Origin: an uncultured Frankineae bacterium
GTDB lineage: Bacteria; Actinomycetota; Actinomycetes; Mycobacteriales; SCTD01
Direction: 5' to 3'
NCBI GenBank assembly: GCA_902805775.1
Contig: CADCUB010000074.1
Coordinates: 1 to 39,835 of the forward strand
DNA length: 39,835 nucleotides
The translations under genes and the position numbers were made by a program. Each line of letters starts with the position of its first letter. Positions within the stretch are counted from its first letter, which is position 1. Below are positions 1 through 9,535 of the stretch, piece after piece. The notes under the pieces were generated by a model. That model worked only from the letters and a program-made list of their open reading frames with translations. It did not search any database and was not told the origin of the DNA.

Positions 1-424
1 CGTCGGGGCGGGTGAGCTCGGGGACGGTCGCCGGGGTGTCGTCGCCGAGCACCTTGCCGTCGGACAGGCGCAGGAAGGCGGGCGGTCCGGCCGGCACCAT
101 CCCGAGCGCGCGGGCCCGGGCGGCGAGCTCCTGCGGCGCCCGCAGCGCCTCCACCTCGCGCCGGAGCACCTCCTCGCGGTCCTCGAGCGCGCGGCTCTCC
201 TGCCGGAGCGTGTGCAGCCGGAACGCGTCCTGGGCGAGCGCGGTGTTGAGGACGAGCAGCCCGAGCAGCCCGGCGGCCAGCAGCGAGACGACCAGGGCCA
301 CGAAGGGGGTGCGCCCGGAGGCGGCGGGAGCGTGCGCTGGGCGCGGCGGCACGAGGGCGAGCGGCGGACGACGGCGCGTCGCCGGCCGGGTCGCGGTGGG
401 CTCGAGCCGGGAGGCCGTGCTCAC
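1..424 (-). CDS. ftsL: FtsL-like septum protein (3' end outside window)
   Basis: Bitopic cell-division protein, expected to join the FtsQLB-type complex at the septum. The GTG start at 424 overlaps the rsmH stop (GTGA), so the two genes are translationally coupled. The N-terminus (about 35 residues) is cytoplasmic-like and rich in Arg, Pro and Ala. One membrane helix follows ([19 protein letters not shown]), then a Leu/Arg/Glu-rich stretch typical of a coiled coil ([19 protein letters not shown]), then a tail with [17 protein letters not shown]. Position directly after rsmH and this topology are what is known of actinobacterial FtsL; the sequence itself is poorly conserved in the family. About 141 codons are visible and the gene runs off the left edge. 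Confidence 0.72.
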   Translation of the reverse strand, partial: MSTASRLEPTATRPATRRRPPLALVPPRPAHAPAASGRTPFVALVVSLLAAGLLGLLVLNTALAQDAFRLHTLRQESRALEDREEVLRREVEALRAPQELAARARALGMVPAGPPAFLRLSDGKVLGDDTPATVPELTRPD

Positions 425-1413
425 GCGGCGCTCCGGGCCCGCTCGGCCGCACGCAGGCGGACGGAGGCGGCACGCGGGTTGTCCGCGACCTCCTGCGCCG
501 AGGCCTTCTCCGCCCCCTGCACGAGCAGGCGCAGCTCCGGCGTCGCGCCCTCGGGCACGAACGGGAGGTCCACCGGGACGGTGGACGCGGAACGGGAGAC
601 GAGCGCCGACTTCACGATCTTGTCCTCGAGCGACTGGTAGGACAGGACGACCAGTCGGCCGCCCACGCACAGACTCTCGACTGCGGCGGGGATCGCCGAG
701 CGCAACACGCCGAGTTCGTCGTTCACTTCGATGCGCAGGGCCTGGAAGGTGCGCTTGGCCGGGTGCCCGCCCGTGCGCCGGGTCGCCGCCGGGATGGCGT
801 CGCGGACGAGCTCGGCGAGCCGGGCCGTGCTCGTCAGGGGCTGCCGGGCCCGTTCGCGGACGATGGCGTCGGCGATCCGGCCGGCGAAGCGCTCCTCGCC
901 GTACTCCTTGAGCACCCGCGCCAGCGCCCGGCCGTCGTAGGTGTTGACCACGTCGGCGGCGGTCCGGCCCCGGGTCGGGTCCATGCGCATGTCCAGGGGC
1001 GCGTCCTGGGCGTACGCGAAGCCCCGGTCGGCCTCGTCCAGCTGCAGGGAGCTGACGCCCAGGTCGAACAGCACCCCCTGCACGCAGGTCAGGCCGAGCT
1101 CGGCCAGGACGCGCGGCAGCTCGTCGTACACCGCGTGGACCAGGCTGACCCGCTCGCCGAAGGGCGCCAGCCGGCGGGCGCTGCGGCGCAGCGCCTCGGG
1201 GTCGCGGTCGAGCCCGACCAGGCGGGCGTACGGCGCCGCCGCGAGCAGCGCCTCGGCGTGGCCGCCCATGCCGAGGGTGCAGTCGACGACGACCGCTCCC
1301 GGCGCCGCGAGGGCGGGGGCGAGCAGGGCCACGCACCGCTCGAGCAGCACCGGCACGTGCGCCGCGGGTGCGCCTCCCGGGCCGTCCGGGGGCACGGCAG
1401 GTCCGCCCGCCAC
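421..1413 (-). CDS. rsmH: 16S rRNA (cytosine-1402-N4)-methyltransferase RsmH (MraW)
   Basis: SAM-dependent methyltransferase that modifies C1402 of 16S rRNA in the decoding centre. The 330-aa protein has the family layout: [15 protein letters not shown] near the N-terminus, the SAM-binding loop [15 protein letters not shown], and [18 protein letters not shown]. Next come a central helical insert with [19 protein letters not shown] and the C-terminal [13 protein letters not shown]. Length matches the family. The start is GTG; the first 15 or so residues are Pro/Gly-rich and not conserved, so a later start is possible. It lies 4 nt downstream of the small membrane-protein gene and overlaps ftsL by 4 nt. 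The order mraZ-rsmH-ftsL is the classical head of the dcw cluster. Confidence 0.96.
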   Translation of the reverse strand: MAGGPAVPPDGPGGAPAAHVPVLLERCVALLAPALAAPGAVVVDCTLGMGGHAEALLAAAPYARLVGLDRDPEALRRSARRLAPFGERVSLVHAVYDELPRVLAELGLTCVQGVLFDLGVSSLQLDEADRGFAYAQDAPLDMRMDPTRGRTAADVVNTYDGRALARVLKEYGEERFAGRIADAIVRERARQPLTSTARLAELVRDAIPAATRRTGGHPAKRTFQALRIEVNDELGVLRSAIPAAVESLCVGGRLVVLSYQSLEDKIVKSALVSRSASTVPVDLPFVPEGATPELRLLVQGAEKASAQEVADNPRAASVRLRAAERARSAA

Positions 1414-1417
1414 GGGG

Positions 1418-1639
1418 TCAGCTCAGGAGGGCGAGCGCAGCCTGCGCGGCGGTCGTGAGCCCCACGGTGACGGCGACCGCGAAGCCGAGCAGCAGCAGGC
1501 TCTCGCGCACCTCCGCGCCGAGCCCGCCGTCGCGCTGGCCGTCGCGCCGGCTGCCCGGTGGGGGGCTGTGGGGGGCTCCGGCGGCCGGGTCCGGCGCCGG
1601 TGCGCTGTGCTCCGGTGGAGCGAGCGTGGGGGTGTCCAT
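1418..1639 (-). CDS. small single-pass membrane protein between mraZ and rsmH
   Basis: A 73-aa protein of unknown function. The ATG at 1639 is chosen because GAGAGG lies about 7 nt upstream; the frame stays open to 1837, but that upstream part is Arg/Pro-rich and has no ribosome site. Residues 1-40 are low-complexity Pro/Ala/Gly/Ser ([11 protein letters not shown] type) and the C-terminus is one membrane helix ([19 protein letters not shown]). With this topology it would be tail-anchored with the disordered part inside. It ends 4 nt before rsmH, so it is very likely co-transcribed with mraZ and rsmH. I do not recognise a family. A role in division is only guilt by association. Confidence 0.6.
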   Translation of the reverse strand: MDTPTLAPPEHSAPAPDPAAGAPHSPPPGSRRDGQRDGGLGAEVRESLLLLGFAVAVTVGLTTAAQAALALLS

Positions 1640-1731
1640 GGCGGTGCCTCTCGACCTGGGCGGGGACTGCGGGGAGGTGCGTCGTCGCGGGTCTGCGCGT
1701 GCGGGTGGGGCGGACGGCCCCCGTGCGGTGC

Positions 1732-1817
1732 CCTGTCGCCAGGTCCCCGCCCGCTCCTCCGCCTGGCACCGGGGAAGGTGTGCCAGGTGGCGGAGCGGTC
1801 GGAGGCCTCGCGACAGG
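1732..1817. repeat. nested inverted repeat in the mraZ-rsmH intercistronic gap
   Basis: The inner arms 1751-1769 and 1780-1798 are complementary over 19 bp with two mismatches around a 10-nt loop. The outer arms 1732-1739 (CCTGTCGC) and 1810-1817 (GCGACAGG) are perfect. It lies between the mraZ stop and the small membrane-protein start, so it would be transcribed within the dcw operon. It could be an attenuator, a processing site or a stabilising hairpin. The two inner mismatches do not favour pairing in the minus-strand RNA. Confidence 0.6.
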
Positions 1818-1888
1818 CCGTGTGAGGGGTTGTGCAAGGGGCCGTGTGATGGGCCGGGAGGAGCCGGTGCGGCGGCGGGCCGGCGCCG

Positions 1889-2308
1889 TCAGGACGTGAG
1901 CGCGACCTCCTCCTGCTCGGCGAAGGCCTGCTCCTGCTCCTGCTCGTAGGCCCGCCAGGTGGCGGCGTCCCAGATCTCCAGGTGGGTGTTGGCGCCGATG
2001 ACCACGCACTCCTTGGTCAGACCGGCGTACTGCCGCAGCCCCGGAGGGACGGTGACGCGGCCGGTCCGGTCCGGCACCTCGTCGAACGCGCTCGCGAAGA
2101 AGATGCGGCGGTAGTCGCGAGCGGCCTTGGTGGTCGGCTCCTCCTGCTGGGCGGCGCGGGCGGCGAACGCCGCCGCCGTGAAGACGAACAGGCAGCGCTC
2201 CTGGCCCTTCGTGATCACGACTCCCTCCGCCAGCTGGTCCCGGAACTTCGCCGGCAGGATCAGCCGGCCCTTCTCGTCGAGCCGTGGTGTGTGGGTCCCG
2301 AGGAACAC
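1889..2308 (-). CDS. mraZ: transcriptional regulator MraZ
   Basis: DNA-binding regulator of the dcw cluster with a double SpoVT/AbrB-like fold. The protein is 139 aa. It starts [21 protein letters not shown], has the second copy [15 protein letters not shown] near residue 85, and ends in an acidic Gln/Glu-rich tail. I chose GTG at 2308 because GGAGGTG sits 7-8 nt upstream and because the family begins at MFLGTH; an upstream in-frame GTG at 2323 would only add EVGPV. It is the first gene of the minus-strand dcw cluster. Its own promoter carries three MraZ-type boxes (2374-2398), which implies autoregulation as known in other bacteria. Confidence 0.96.
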   Translation of the reverse strand: MFLGTHTPRLDEKGRLILPAKFRDQLAEGVVITKGQERCLFVFTAAAFAARAAQQEEPTTKAARDYRRIFFASAFDEVPDRTGRVTVPPGLRQYAGLTKECVVIGANTHLEIWDAATWRAYEQEQEQAFAEQEEVALTS

Positions 2309-2373
2309 GGGTCCCACCTCCACGGCTCTGTCGTGCTCGGTCGCTCCAGGCCGCGCCCTTCCGCTCCCTGGCC

Positions 2374-2405
2374 CCCCACGCTACTCCACTTTCCCCCATC
2401 GTCAA
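2374..2405 (-). promoter_or_regulatory. mraZ promoter overlapped by three MraZ boxes
   Basis: On the minus strand there is a -35 TTGACG (2400-2405), a 16-nt spacer and a -10 TAGCGT (2378-2383). Across it run TGGGG, TGGAG and TGGGG (2394-2398, 2384-2388, 2374-2378), each exactly 10 bp from the next. This is the TGGGN-N5 repeat pattern established for MraZ operators. The 5' leader to the mraZ GTG would be about 65 nt. Confidence 0.82.
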
Positions 2406-2700
2406 CGAGGCACGCCCCTGCAGGGCCGCGTGTTCCGGCCGTCGTCGCAGGTCACGACGGTGGGGCACGGTGGGGGGCGCGTGGGGCCGCGCTTCGGCGG
2501 GCACGAGCACCGGCGGAGCAGATCGGCCGGGCGGAGCGGCTCCTGGAACCGCTGCCTGCCGCCGGTCGTCGGACACGGGAGGCCGGCGCGAGCGCTGCGG
2601 CCCGGGTCGGTACGGCCGCTCGGCTGCCCGTCCCGGCGTTCGGTGTCAGAATCTGTGCACGACCCGCGGGCCGCTGGCCCCCCTGCCCAGGAGGACCCAG
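2406..2700. other. upstream region of the MoxR operon
   Basis: This stretch lies between the divergent mraZ and MoxR promoters. It is open in several frames but has no convincing protein. The only AT-richer spot is CAGAAT (2647-2652), a possible -10 about 45 nt before the MoxR gene. AGGAGG at 2689-2694 is that gene's ribosome site. I see nothing else in it. Confidence 0.4.
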
Positions 2701-3690
<990 letters not shown>

Positions 3691-3692
3691 GG

Positions 3693-5057
3693 GTGCTCGC
3701 TTCCCTGCGCACCTCGCTGAACGGGCTCACCACCCGCGGGAGGTGCCTGCTCGCCGCCGGGCTGGCGCTGGCGCTGTGCGCCGTCGTGCTCGGGCAGCGT
3801 GACCTGCTCCGGGCAGCCGTGTTCCTGGTCGCCCTGCCGCTCGCCGCGCTGGCGATCGTCTCGCGCTCGCGCTACCGCCTGGCCTGCGCCCGCTCGCTGG
3901 CCCCTCCGCGGGTGGAGGCGGGGTCGCCGACCACCGTGCAGCTGCAGCTCGACAACGTCTCGCGGCTGCCCAGCGGTGTCCTGCTGATGGAGGACGCGCT
4001 GCCGTACACGCTGGGCGGGCGCCCCCGCTTCGTGCTGGACAAGATCGAGCCGCGGGGCGTACGGGCGGTGAGCTACGCGGTCCGGTCCGACGCCCGAGGG
4101 CGCTACCGCATCGGCCCGCTGTCGGTCCGGCTGACCGACCCGTTCGGGCTGTGCGAGCTCGCCCGCTCGTTCGCCTCCTCCGACGAGCTGGTCGTCACGC
4201 CGGTCGTGACACCGCTGCCGGCCGTGCGGCTCGGCGGGGACTGGACCGGCGGCGGGGACGCCACCTCGCGTGCCGTCGCGGTCAGCGGCGCGGACGACGC
4301 CGCGACCCGCGAGTACCGCTACGGCGACGACCTGCGCAAGGTGCACTGGAAGTCGACCGCCCGCACCGGCGAGCTCATGGTCCGGCGGGAGGAGCAGCCC
4401 TTCCAGAGCCGGGCCACCCTGCTGCTGGACGGCCGCGAGCTGGCGCACCGCGGCGAGGGGCCCGGCTCGTCCTTCGAGTGGGCGGTCAGCGCGGTCGCCT
4501 CCATCGGCGTCACCCTGGCCCGGGCGGGCTTCGCGCTGTCGCTGCTGCGCGAGAGCGGTCAGGCGGTCGCGCCGGTCGGCGTGCCGCTCACCGAGAGCCT
4601 GCTGCTGGACGAGCTCGCGGTCGTGCGCACCGCCCAGCGGCGCAGCCTCGACGGCGCGGTCGAGGTGCTGCGCACCGGCGGACTCGGCGGGGTCCTCGTG
4701 GCCGTGCTCGGCGCCGTCGACGTCGACCAGGCGGAGCGGCTCGCGCGGCTGCGCACCGGGTCGGCCGTGTGCGTCGCCGTCGTGGTGGACACCGACAGCT
4801 GGGCGCCGCTCGCCCCCCGGATCCGCGCCGACGCCGTCGAGACGCACGAGCGGGTCTGCACGCTGCTCACCGGGGCGGGCTGGCGCGTCCTGCCCGCCGG
4901 GCACGGCACGGGGCTGGCGGGCGTCTGGCCGCTGGCCGGCGGGCGCTCGGGCGGCGGCGGCGCCCTGGGCGGCGGCCGCTCCGACGCCAGCCCCTCCCCC
5001 GCCGTCCCGTCGCCCGCGAGGGCCCCTCATCCCCCGCTGTCAGGAGCTCGACCATGA
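3693..5057 (+). CDS. DUF58 domain protein
   Basis: Membrane-anchored DUF58 protein, the usual partner of MoxR. Two hydrophobic segments lie near the N-terminus (LLAAGLALALCAVVLG and AAVFLVALPLAALAIV). An Ig-like or CARDB-like region follows (VEAGSPTTVQLQLDN). The DUF58 signature is around residue 206 (REYRYGDDLRKVHWKSTA). A vWA-like C-terminal half is suggested by ATLLLDGREL. The 454-aa length is at the upper end for the family, and the last 40 or so residues are a Gly/Ser/Pro-rich tail. GTG start 2 nt after the MoxR stop; its TGA overlaps the ATG of the transglutaminase gene (ATGA). Molecular function not established. Confidence 0.9.
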   Translation: MLASLRTSLNGLTTRGRCLLAAGLALALCAVVLGQRDLLRAAVFLVALPLAALAIVSRSRYRLACARSLAPPRVEAGSPTTVQLQLDNVSRLPSGVLLMEDALPYTLGGRPRFVLDKIEPRGVRAVSYAVRSDARGRYRIGPLSVRLTDPFGLCELARSFASSDELVVTPVVTPLPAVRLGGDWTGGGDATSRAVAVSGADDAATREYRYGDDLRKVHWKSTARTGELMVRREEQPFQSRATLLLDGRELAHRGEGPGSSFEWAVSAVASIGVTLARAGFALSLLRESGQAVAPVGVPLTESLLLDELAVVRTAQRRSLDGAVEVLRTGGLGGVLVAVLGAVDVDQAERLARLRTGSAVCVAVVVDTDSWAPLAPRIRADAVETHERVCTLLTGAGWRVLPAGHGTGLAGVWPLAGGRSGGGGALGGGRSDASPSPAVPSPARAPHPPLSGARP

Positions 5058-7393
5058 CCACCCGGGACCGTCTCACGCTGGCCGCCGCCCTCGCGGTGGT
5101 CCTCGCGAGCGCCGCGCTGCGCCCGCTCTACGAGGACCTCGGCTGGCTGCTGCCCGTCGTCGGCGGCGTCGTCTTCGCCGCCGGCGGCGCGGCGCTGGCG
5201 CGAGCCGGCCGGGCGCCACGGGTGCTGCAGCCCCTGGTCGCGCTGCTCGCGCTGCTCGCCTACACCGCCCTGACCTTCGCCGGGTCGACCCTGGCGTACG
5301 GCCTGCTGCCCACGTTCGACACCCTCGCCTCGCTGGCCGCGACCGTCGCAGAGGGGATGCAGCAGGTCGAGGTGCTCGCCGCGCCGGTCCCGACGTCGTC
5401 CGAGCTGGTCCTGCTGGCGGTGCTCGGGACCGGCGCGGTCGCCGTGGTGGTCGACGCCGTGGCGGTCACCCTGCGCCGCGTCGCGGTGAGCGGCCTGCCC
5501 CTGCTGGTGCTGTTCGCGGTGCCGTCGGCGGTGCTGCCCGGCGGCATCGGCCTGGTCGCCTTCGTCCTGGGTGCGGCCGGCTGGCTGGGGCTGCTGATGG
5601 CCGACGGGAGCGACCGCGTCGCCCGCTGGGGCACGCCGCTGCGCAGCTCACGGGCCGGGAGCTCCGACCCGAGCGTCGGGCGGGTCGGCCGCCGCATCGG
5701 CGCGGCGGCGCTCGGCGTCGCCGCGGTCGTCCCGGCCCTGGTGCCCGGGCTCGACGGCCGGCTCCTGGCGGGGAACGGCCTGGGTGGGTCAGGCGGCTCG
5801 CGGACGACCACCACCTACAACCCGCTGACCTCCCTCGCGGGCCAGCTGCAGCAGGGGGACCAGCAGCTCCTGCTGACCTACGAGGCCGACGAGGGGCAGT
5901 ACCTGCGGCTGACGACGCTCGACCGCTTCGACGAGGACCGGGGGTGGTCGGCCTCCGAGCTGTCCGCCGACATCGACGAGGACGCCGTGCAGGAGGGGGT
6001 CCCGGCACCGGTGGGCCGGACGACCGAGACCGACTCGGTCGAGGTCACGGTCGACCTGGACCGCCGGCTCGGTGGTCCGTGGCTCCCGGTTCCCGCCGTG
6101 CCCTCGGGCGTCGAGATCGACGGGCCGTGGCTGTGGGACGCCGAGGCCGAGACCGTCTTCTCGACCCGGACCTCCGCCCGCGAGGTCGACGAGCCGTACA
6201 CCGTCAGCTCCACCCAGGTGCGGCCCGACGTCGCGCTGCTGCGCCGCCCCCAGCGCGTGCCGAAGGCGATCGCCGAGGCCTACGCCGTGGAGCCGGAGCT
6301 GTCGCAGGAGGCGCGGCGGGTCCTGGAGCGGGTCACCGCCGGTGCGCAGACGGACTACGACCGGGTCGCGGCGCTGCAGGCCTACTTCCGCGACACCGAC
6401 TTCGTCTACTCCGAGCAGACGTCCGTGCCGCCGACCGACGCCCCCGACGGACTGACGGCGTTCCTGCAGGGGAAGCAGGGCTTCTGCGAGCAGTTCGCGT
6501 CGGCCATGGGCGGGCTCGTGCGAGGGCTGGGCATCCCGGCCCGGGTCGCGGTCGGCTTCACGTCCGGGACCGAGGTGGGCGGCAGCTACCGCGTGACCAC
6601 GCAGCAGGCGCACGCCTGGCCCGAGGTGTGGTTCCAGGGCGCCGGGTGGGTGCGCTTCGAGCCCACCCCTCGCAACGACGGCGTGACGGTCGACGTGCCG
6701 GCCTACACGGTCCCGCCGGTCGACGAGGGGCCCGACCCGACGACGAGCGCCGCCCCGTCCGCCGCCCCGGCTGCGCCGCAGCCCGGCAGCAGCTCGGCGC
6801 CGGGGGCGATCGATCGCGGCCTGGACGAGGGGCTCACGGGCGGCAGCGGCGGCGAGGGCGACGAGGGCCTGTCCCGGTGGTGGCTCGCGGTGCCTGCGAC
6901 GCTGCTGGTGTCGGCCGTGCCGGCACTGCTCGCGGCGGTCCGCCGGCGCCGGCGGTGGAGGTCACCGGGTGCGCTGACGGCGTGGGCGTCGGTGACCGAC
7001 GACGCCGTCGACCTCGGCCACCGGTGGCGACCCGCCGACTCCCCCCGGGCAGCGGCGGCCCACCTGATGGCGGGACGTCACCTGCCCGAGGACGCGGCGC
7101 TGGCGCTCGACCGGATCGCGGCCGGCGCCGAACGGGCTCGCTACGCGCGTTCCGGGGCACCGGAGGACGGCGACGCCCTGCGCCGGGACGCCGCGCTGGT
7201 GCGCAGCGCGCTGCTCGCCGGAGCGGGCCGCCAGGACCGCTGGCGGGCCCGGCTGGCTCCCGCCTCGGCGCTGGCCTCCGCCAGCAGCCGGAGCGGCACA
7301 GCCGTCGCCGACGTGCTGGACCGGGTCGACGCGCTGATCAGCGCGGTCGGCGCCCGGCTGCGCCACCCGCGTACGGGCGGCGCCCGCAGCTGA
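5054..7393 (+). CDS. TgpA-like membrane transglutaminase
   Basis: Integral membrane protein with an extracytoplasmic transglutaminase-like domain, 779 aa. The N-terminal third holds several membrane helices (DUF3488-like). The transglutaminase core has Cys478 in GKQGFCEQFASAM and His520 in QQAHAWPEVWF. At the third triad position, 16 residues after the His, it has Glu536 (WVRFEPTPR) where the canonical residue is Asp. A Pro/Ser-rich linker is followed by one more helix (WWLAVPATLLVSAVPALLA, about 610) and a cytoplasmic DUF4129-like C-terminus. The ATG overlaps the DUF58 stop. The triad suggests protease or cross-linking activity at the envelope; the substrate is unknown. Confidence 0.92.
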   Translation: MTTRDRLTLAAALAVVLASAALRPLYEDLGWLLPVVGGVVFAAGGAALARAGRAPRVLQPLVALLALLAYTALTFAGSTLAYGLLPTFDTLASLAATVAEGMQQVEVLAAPVPTSSELVLLAVLGTGAVAVVVDAVAVTLRRVAVSGLPLLVLFAVPSAVLPGGIGLVAFVLGAAGWLGLLMADGSDRVARWGTPLRSSRAGSSDPSVGRVGRRIGAAALGVAAVVPALVPGLDGRLLAGNGLGGSGGSRTTTTYNPLTSLAGQLQQGDQQLLLTYEADEGQYLRLTTLDRFDEDRGWSASELSADIDEDAVQEGVPAPVGRTTETDSVEVTVDLDRRLGGPWLPVPAVPSGVEIDGPWLWDAEAETVFSTRTSAREVDEPYTVSSTQVRPDVALLRRPQRVPKAIAEAYAVEPELSQEARRVLERVTAGAQTDYDRVAALQAYFRDTDFVYSEQTSVPPTDAPDGLTAFLQGKQGFCEQFASAMGGLVRGLGIPARVAVGFTSGTEVGGSYRVTTQQAHAWPEVWFQGAGWVRFEPTPRNDGVTVDVPAYTVPPVDEGPDPTTSAAPSAAPAAPQPGSSSAPGAIDRGLDEGLTGGSGGEGDEGLSRWWLAVPATLLVSAVPALLAAVRRRRRWRSPGALTAWASVTDDAVDLGHRWRPADSPRAAAAHLMAGRHLPEDAALALDRIAAGAERARYARSGAPEDGDALRRDAALVRSALLAGAGRQDRWRARLAPASALASASSRSGTAVADVLDRVDALISAVGARLRHPRTGGARS

Positions 7394-7398
7394 GGGCG

Positions 7399-7428
7399 CC
7401 TGAGCGGCGGGACGTCCCGGCGATCAGG
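7399..7428. terminator. inverted repeat between convergent genes, likely bidirectional terminator
   Basis: The two 15-nt halves (CCTGAGCGGCGGGAC and GTCCCGGCGATCAGG) are complementary at 13 of 15 positions, centred on GGGACGTCCC. It starts 6 nt after the transglutaminase stop and no T-run follows. The remaining 210 nt up to the DUF3040 stop show nothing I can name. Confidence 0.5.
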
Positions 7429-7640
7429 ACAGGCGGCCCCGGCACGGCCTCCGGGCGATGGGGCTCACCGCCGACGGGGCGGTCGTACGCCCGCGCGTCA
7501 GCGCGCCGATCGAGGCGGCTGGCACATCGGCAGCGCCGGGGTGGGATGGACGCAAGGGGCCCGCCCGACGGGGCGGGTCGAGCAGGGCGACCGCGGCACC
7601 GCCGGCGGTGCACGCCCGTGAGAGAAGCGGGACGGTGGGC

Positions 7641-8096
7641 TCAGCGGCTGTCGCCGCCGCGCTCCTCCCAGCGGCGCTTCCACCGCTCCTCGAGCCGGCC
7701 CATCATCCCGCCGGACGAGCCGCCGCTGCTCGGGGGTCGGACGCGCCGACTGCCTCCCGGACGGGTGCGGTCGGGGCGCGGGCGCTCGGGCCCGCCGGCG
7801 ATGTGGAGGTCGGGCTGACCGGGCTGTCCCATGCGCTTCCAGCTGGTCATGGCGAGCAGCAGGGCGCCGACCATGACGACGAAACCGGCGATGCCGACTG
7901 CGTACTGCTGGGTCACGACGCCGGTCAACAGCAGGCCGAAGCCGAGCGCGAGCACCAGAGCGGCCCGACGCAGCCGACGGCGCATGTGCGTGCGCAGATC
8001 GGTCGCCCGGACCGTGGAGGCGAACTTGGGGTCCTCCTGGTAGAGGGCGCGCTCGATCTGGTCGAGCAGACGCTGCTCGTGCTCAGAGAGCGGCAC
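7641..8096 (-). CDS. DUF3040 membrane protein
   Basis: Actinobacterial DUF3040 protein of 151 aa, function unknown. It begins PLSEHEQRLLDQIERALYQED, which is the family hallmark. Two membrane helices follow (AALVLALGFGLLLTGVV and VGIAGFVVMVGALLLA). The tail is basic and Gly/Ser-rich, and includes MMGRLEERWKRRWEER. GTG start with AAGGGAG upstream. It lies 158 nt downstream of dinB on the same strand and may have its own promoter. No regulatory motif is visible. Confidence 0.88.
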   Translation of the reverse strand: MPLSEHEQRLLDQIERALYQEDPKFASTVRATDLRTHMRRRLRRAALVLALGFGLLLTGVVTQQYAVGIAGFVVMVGALLLAMTSWKRMGQPGQPDLHIAGGPERPRPDRTRPGGSRRVRPPSSGGSSGGMMGRLEERWKRRWEERGGDSR

Positions 8097-8254
8097 GGCG
8101 CTCCCTTCCCCTGGCGGAGGTCATGGGCGTCGACGCCGCGGATTGCTGCGTCGTTCCCCAAGGATACGAGCGCAACGGTCGCACGTCACCACGAAGGCTC
8201 AGAGAACTCAGCTCGCCAGGATGCACCACGACGCCTCCAACGCTCGGCACCTCG

Positions 8255-9511
8255 TCACGGTGCCTGTCTGGGCGTGTCCTGGGCCTCGCCGGAGGGTCGG
8301 ACCAGGGTGGCCGGCCGCACAGCCCCGGCTCCGAACCTCCGGGCGGCGCGGTCGACCGCCTGCTCGGCGTCGCGCCAGCCGTGCTCGCGCTCCCCCAGCT
8401 GCAGCTGGTGCACCTGCTCCGCGGCCTCGAGGATGCCCTCGACCCGCACCCCCACCAGCCGGATCCGCGCGCGCTGCAGTCCGAGCGCCTCGTAGAGCCC
8501 GACGGCGGTGTCGTAGACGACGCGTCCGACGTCGGTGGCCTCGGGCAGGGTGCGCGCCCGCGTGATGGTGGTGAAGTCGGCGAAGCGCACCTTGATCGAG
8601 ACCGTCCGGCCCACCTGGTGGGAGGCCCGCAGCCGGGCCGCCGTCTTCTCCGACAGGCGCAGCAGCTCGCGCGCGATCACCGCCGGGTCGTCGACGTCGG
8701 TCGAGAAGGTGTTCTCCGCGCCGATGCTCTTGTCGGGCTCGTGCGGGACGACGGCCCGTTCGTCACGACCCCAGGCCAGGGCGGCGAGGTGCGCCCCCGC
8801 TGCCGGTCCGAGTGCCCGCGTCAGCGTCGGGACCGGGGTGTGCGCCAGGTCGCCGACGCTGTGCAGCCCGAGCCGGTGCAGGACCTCCTCGGTCTTCTCC
8901 CCGACGCCCCACAGGGCGCCCACCGGGAGCGGGTGCAGGAAGGCGACGACGTCGTCGGGGGGTACGACCAGCAGCCCGTCGGGCTTGCACCGCGCCGAGG
9001 CCAGCTTGGCCACGAACTTGCTGCTGGCGACCCCGACCGAGCACGTGATGCCCTGCTCGTCGGCGATCGTCGCCCGGATCCACTCACCGATCTGGCGCGG
9101 CCCGCCCAGTCGTCGCGAGGCTCCGCGCACGTCGAGGAAGGCCTCGTCGAGGGAGATCGGCTCGACGAGCGGGGTGACCGAGCGGAAGACCTCCATCACC
9201 CCGTCGGACGCTCGGGAGTAGGCGTCGAAGTCGGGCGCCACCACGACCGCCTGCGGGCACATCCGCCGCGCGCGCATCATCGGCATCGCGCTGTGCACGC
9301 CCGAGCGGCGTGCCTCGTAGGTGGCCGACAGCACGACACCGCGGGTGCCACCGCCTCCGACGATCACGGGCAGGCCGCGCAGCTCGGGGCGGGTCAGCAG
9401 GCTCACGCTCGCGTAGAAGGCGTCCATGTCGACGTGCAGGACGGTGCAGCCGCGGTCGTCCGCCGGCGGTCCGGTCGGTGGCCCGACGGCGGGAACGGCT
9501 CCTCGGCTCAC
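8255..9511 (-). CDS. dinB: DNA polymerase IV (Y-family translesion polymerase)
   Basis: Error-prone Y-family polymerase acting in translesion synthesis. The protein is 418 aa. Catalytic acidic residues are in HVDMDAFYASV (Asp28, Asp30) and SLDEAFLD (Asp121, Glu122). The fingers region carries VVLSATYEARRSGVHSAMPM. The thumb has the HhH segment LWGVGEKTEEVLHRLGL. The little finger ends with a probable clamp-binding motif, QLQLG (368-372). GTG start 24 nt after the methyltransferase stop. The start region (20 Pro/Gly-rich residues) is uncertain. It is the last gene of an operon whose promoter carries a LexA box at 15642-15665, so damage induction is expected. Confidence 0.95.
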   Translation of the reverse strand: MSRGAVPAVGPPTGPPADDRGCTVLHVDMDAFYASVSLLTRPELRGLPVIVGGGGTRGVVLSATYEARRSGVHSAMPMMRARRMCPQAVVVAPDFDAYSRASDGVMEVFRSVTPLVEPISLDEAFLDVRGASRRLGGPRQIGEWIRATIADEQGITCSVGVASSKFVAKLASARCKPDGLLVVPPDDVVAFLHPLPVGALWGVGEKTEEVLHRLGLHSVGDLAHTPVPTLTRALGPAAGAHLAALAWGRDERAVVPHEPDKSIGAENTFSTDVDDPAVIARELLRLSEKTAARLRASHQVGRTVSIKVRFADFTTITRARTLPEATDVGRVVYDTAVGLYEALGLQRARIRLVGVRVEGILEAAEQVHQLQLGEREHGWRDAEQAVDRAARRFGAGAVRPATLVRPSGEAQDTPRQAP

Positions 9512-9535
9512 GACGCTGCCCGCCGGGGCAGCCGC

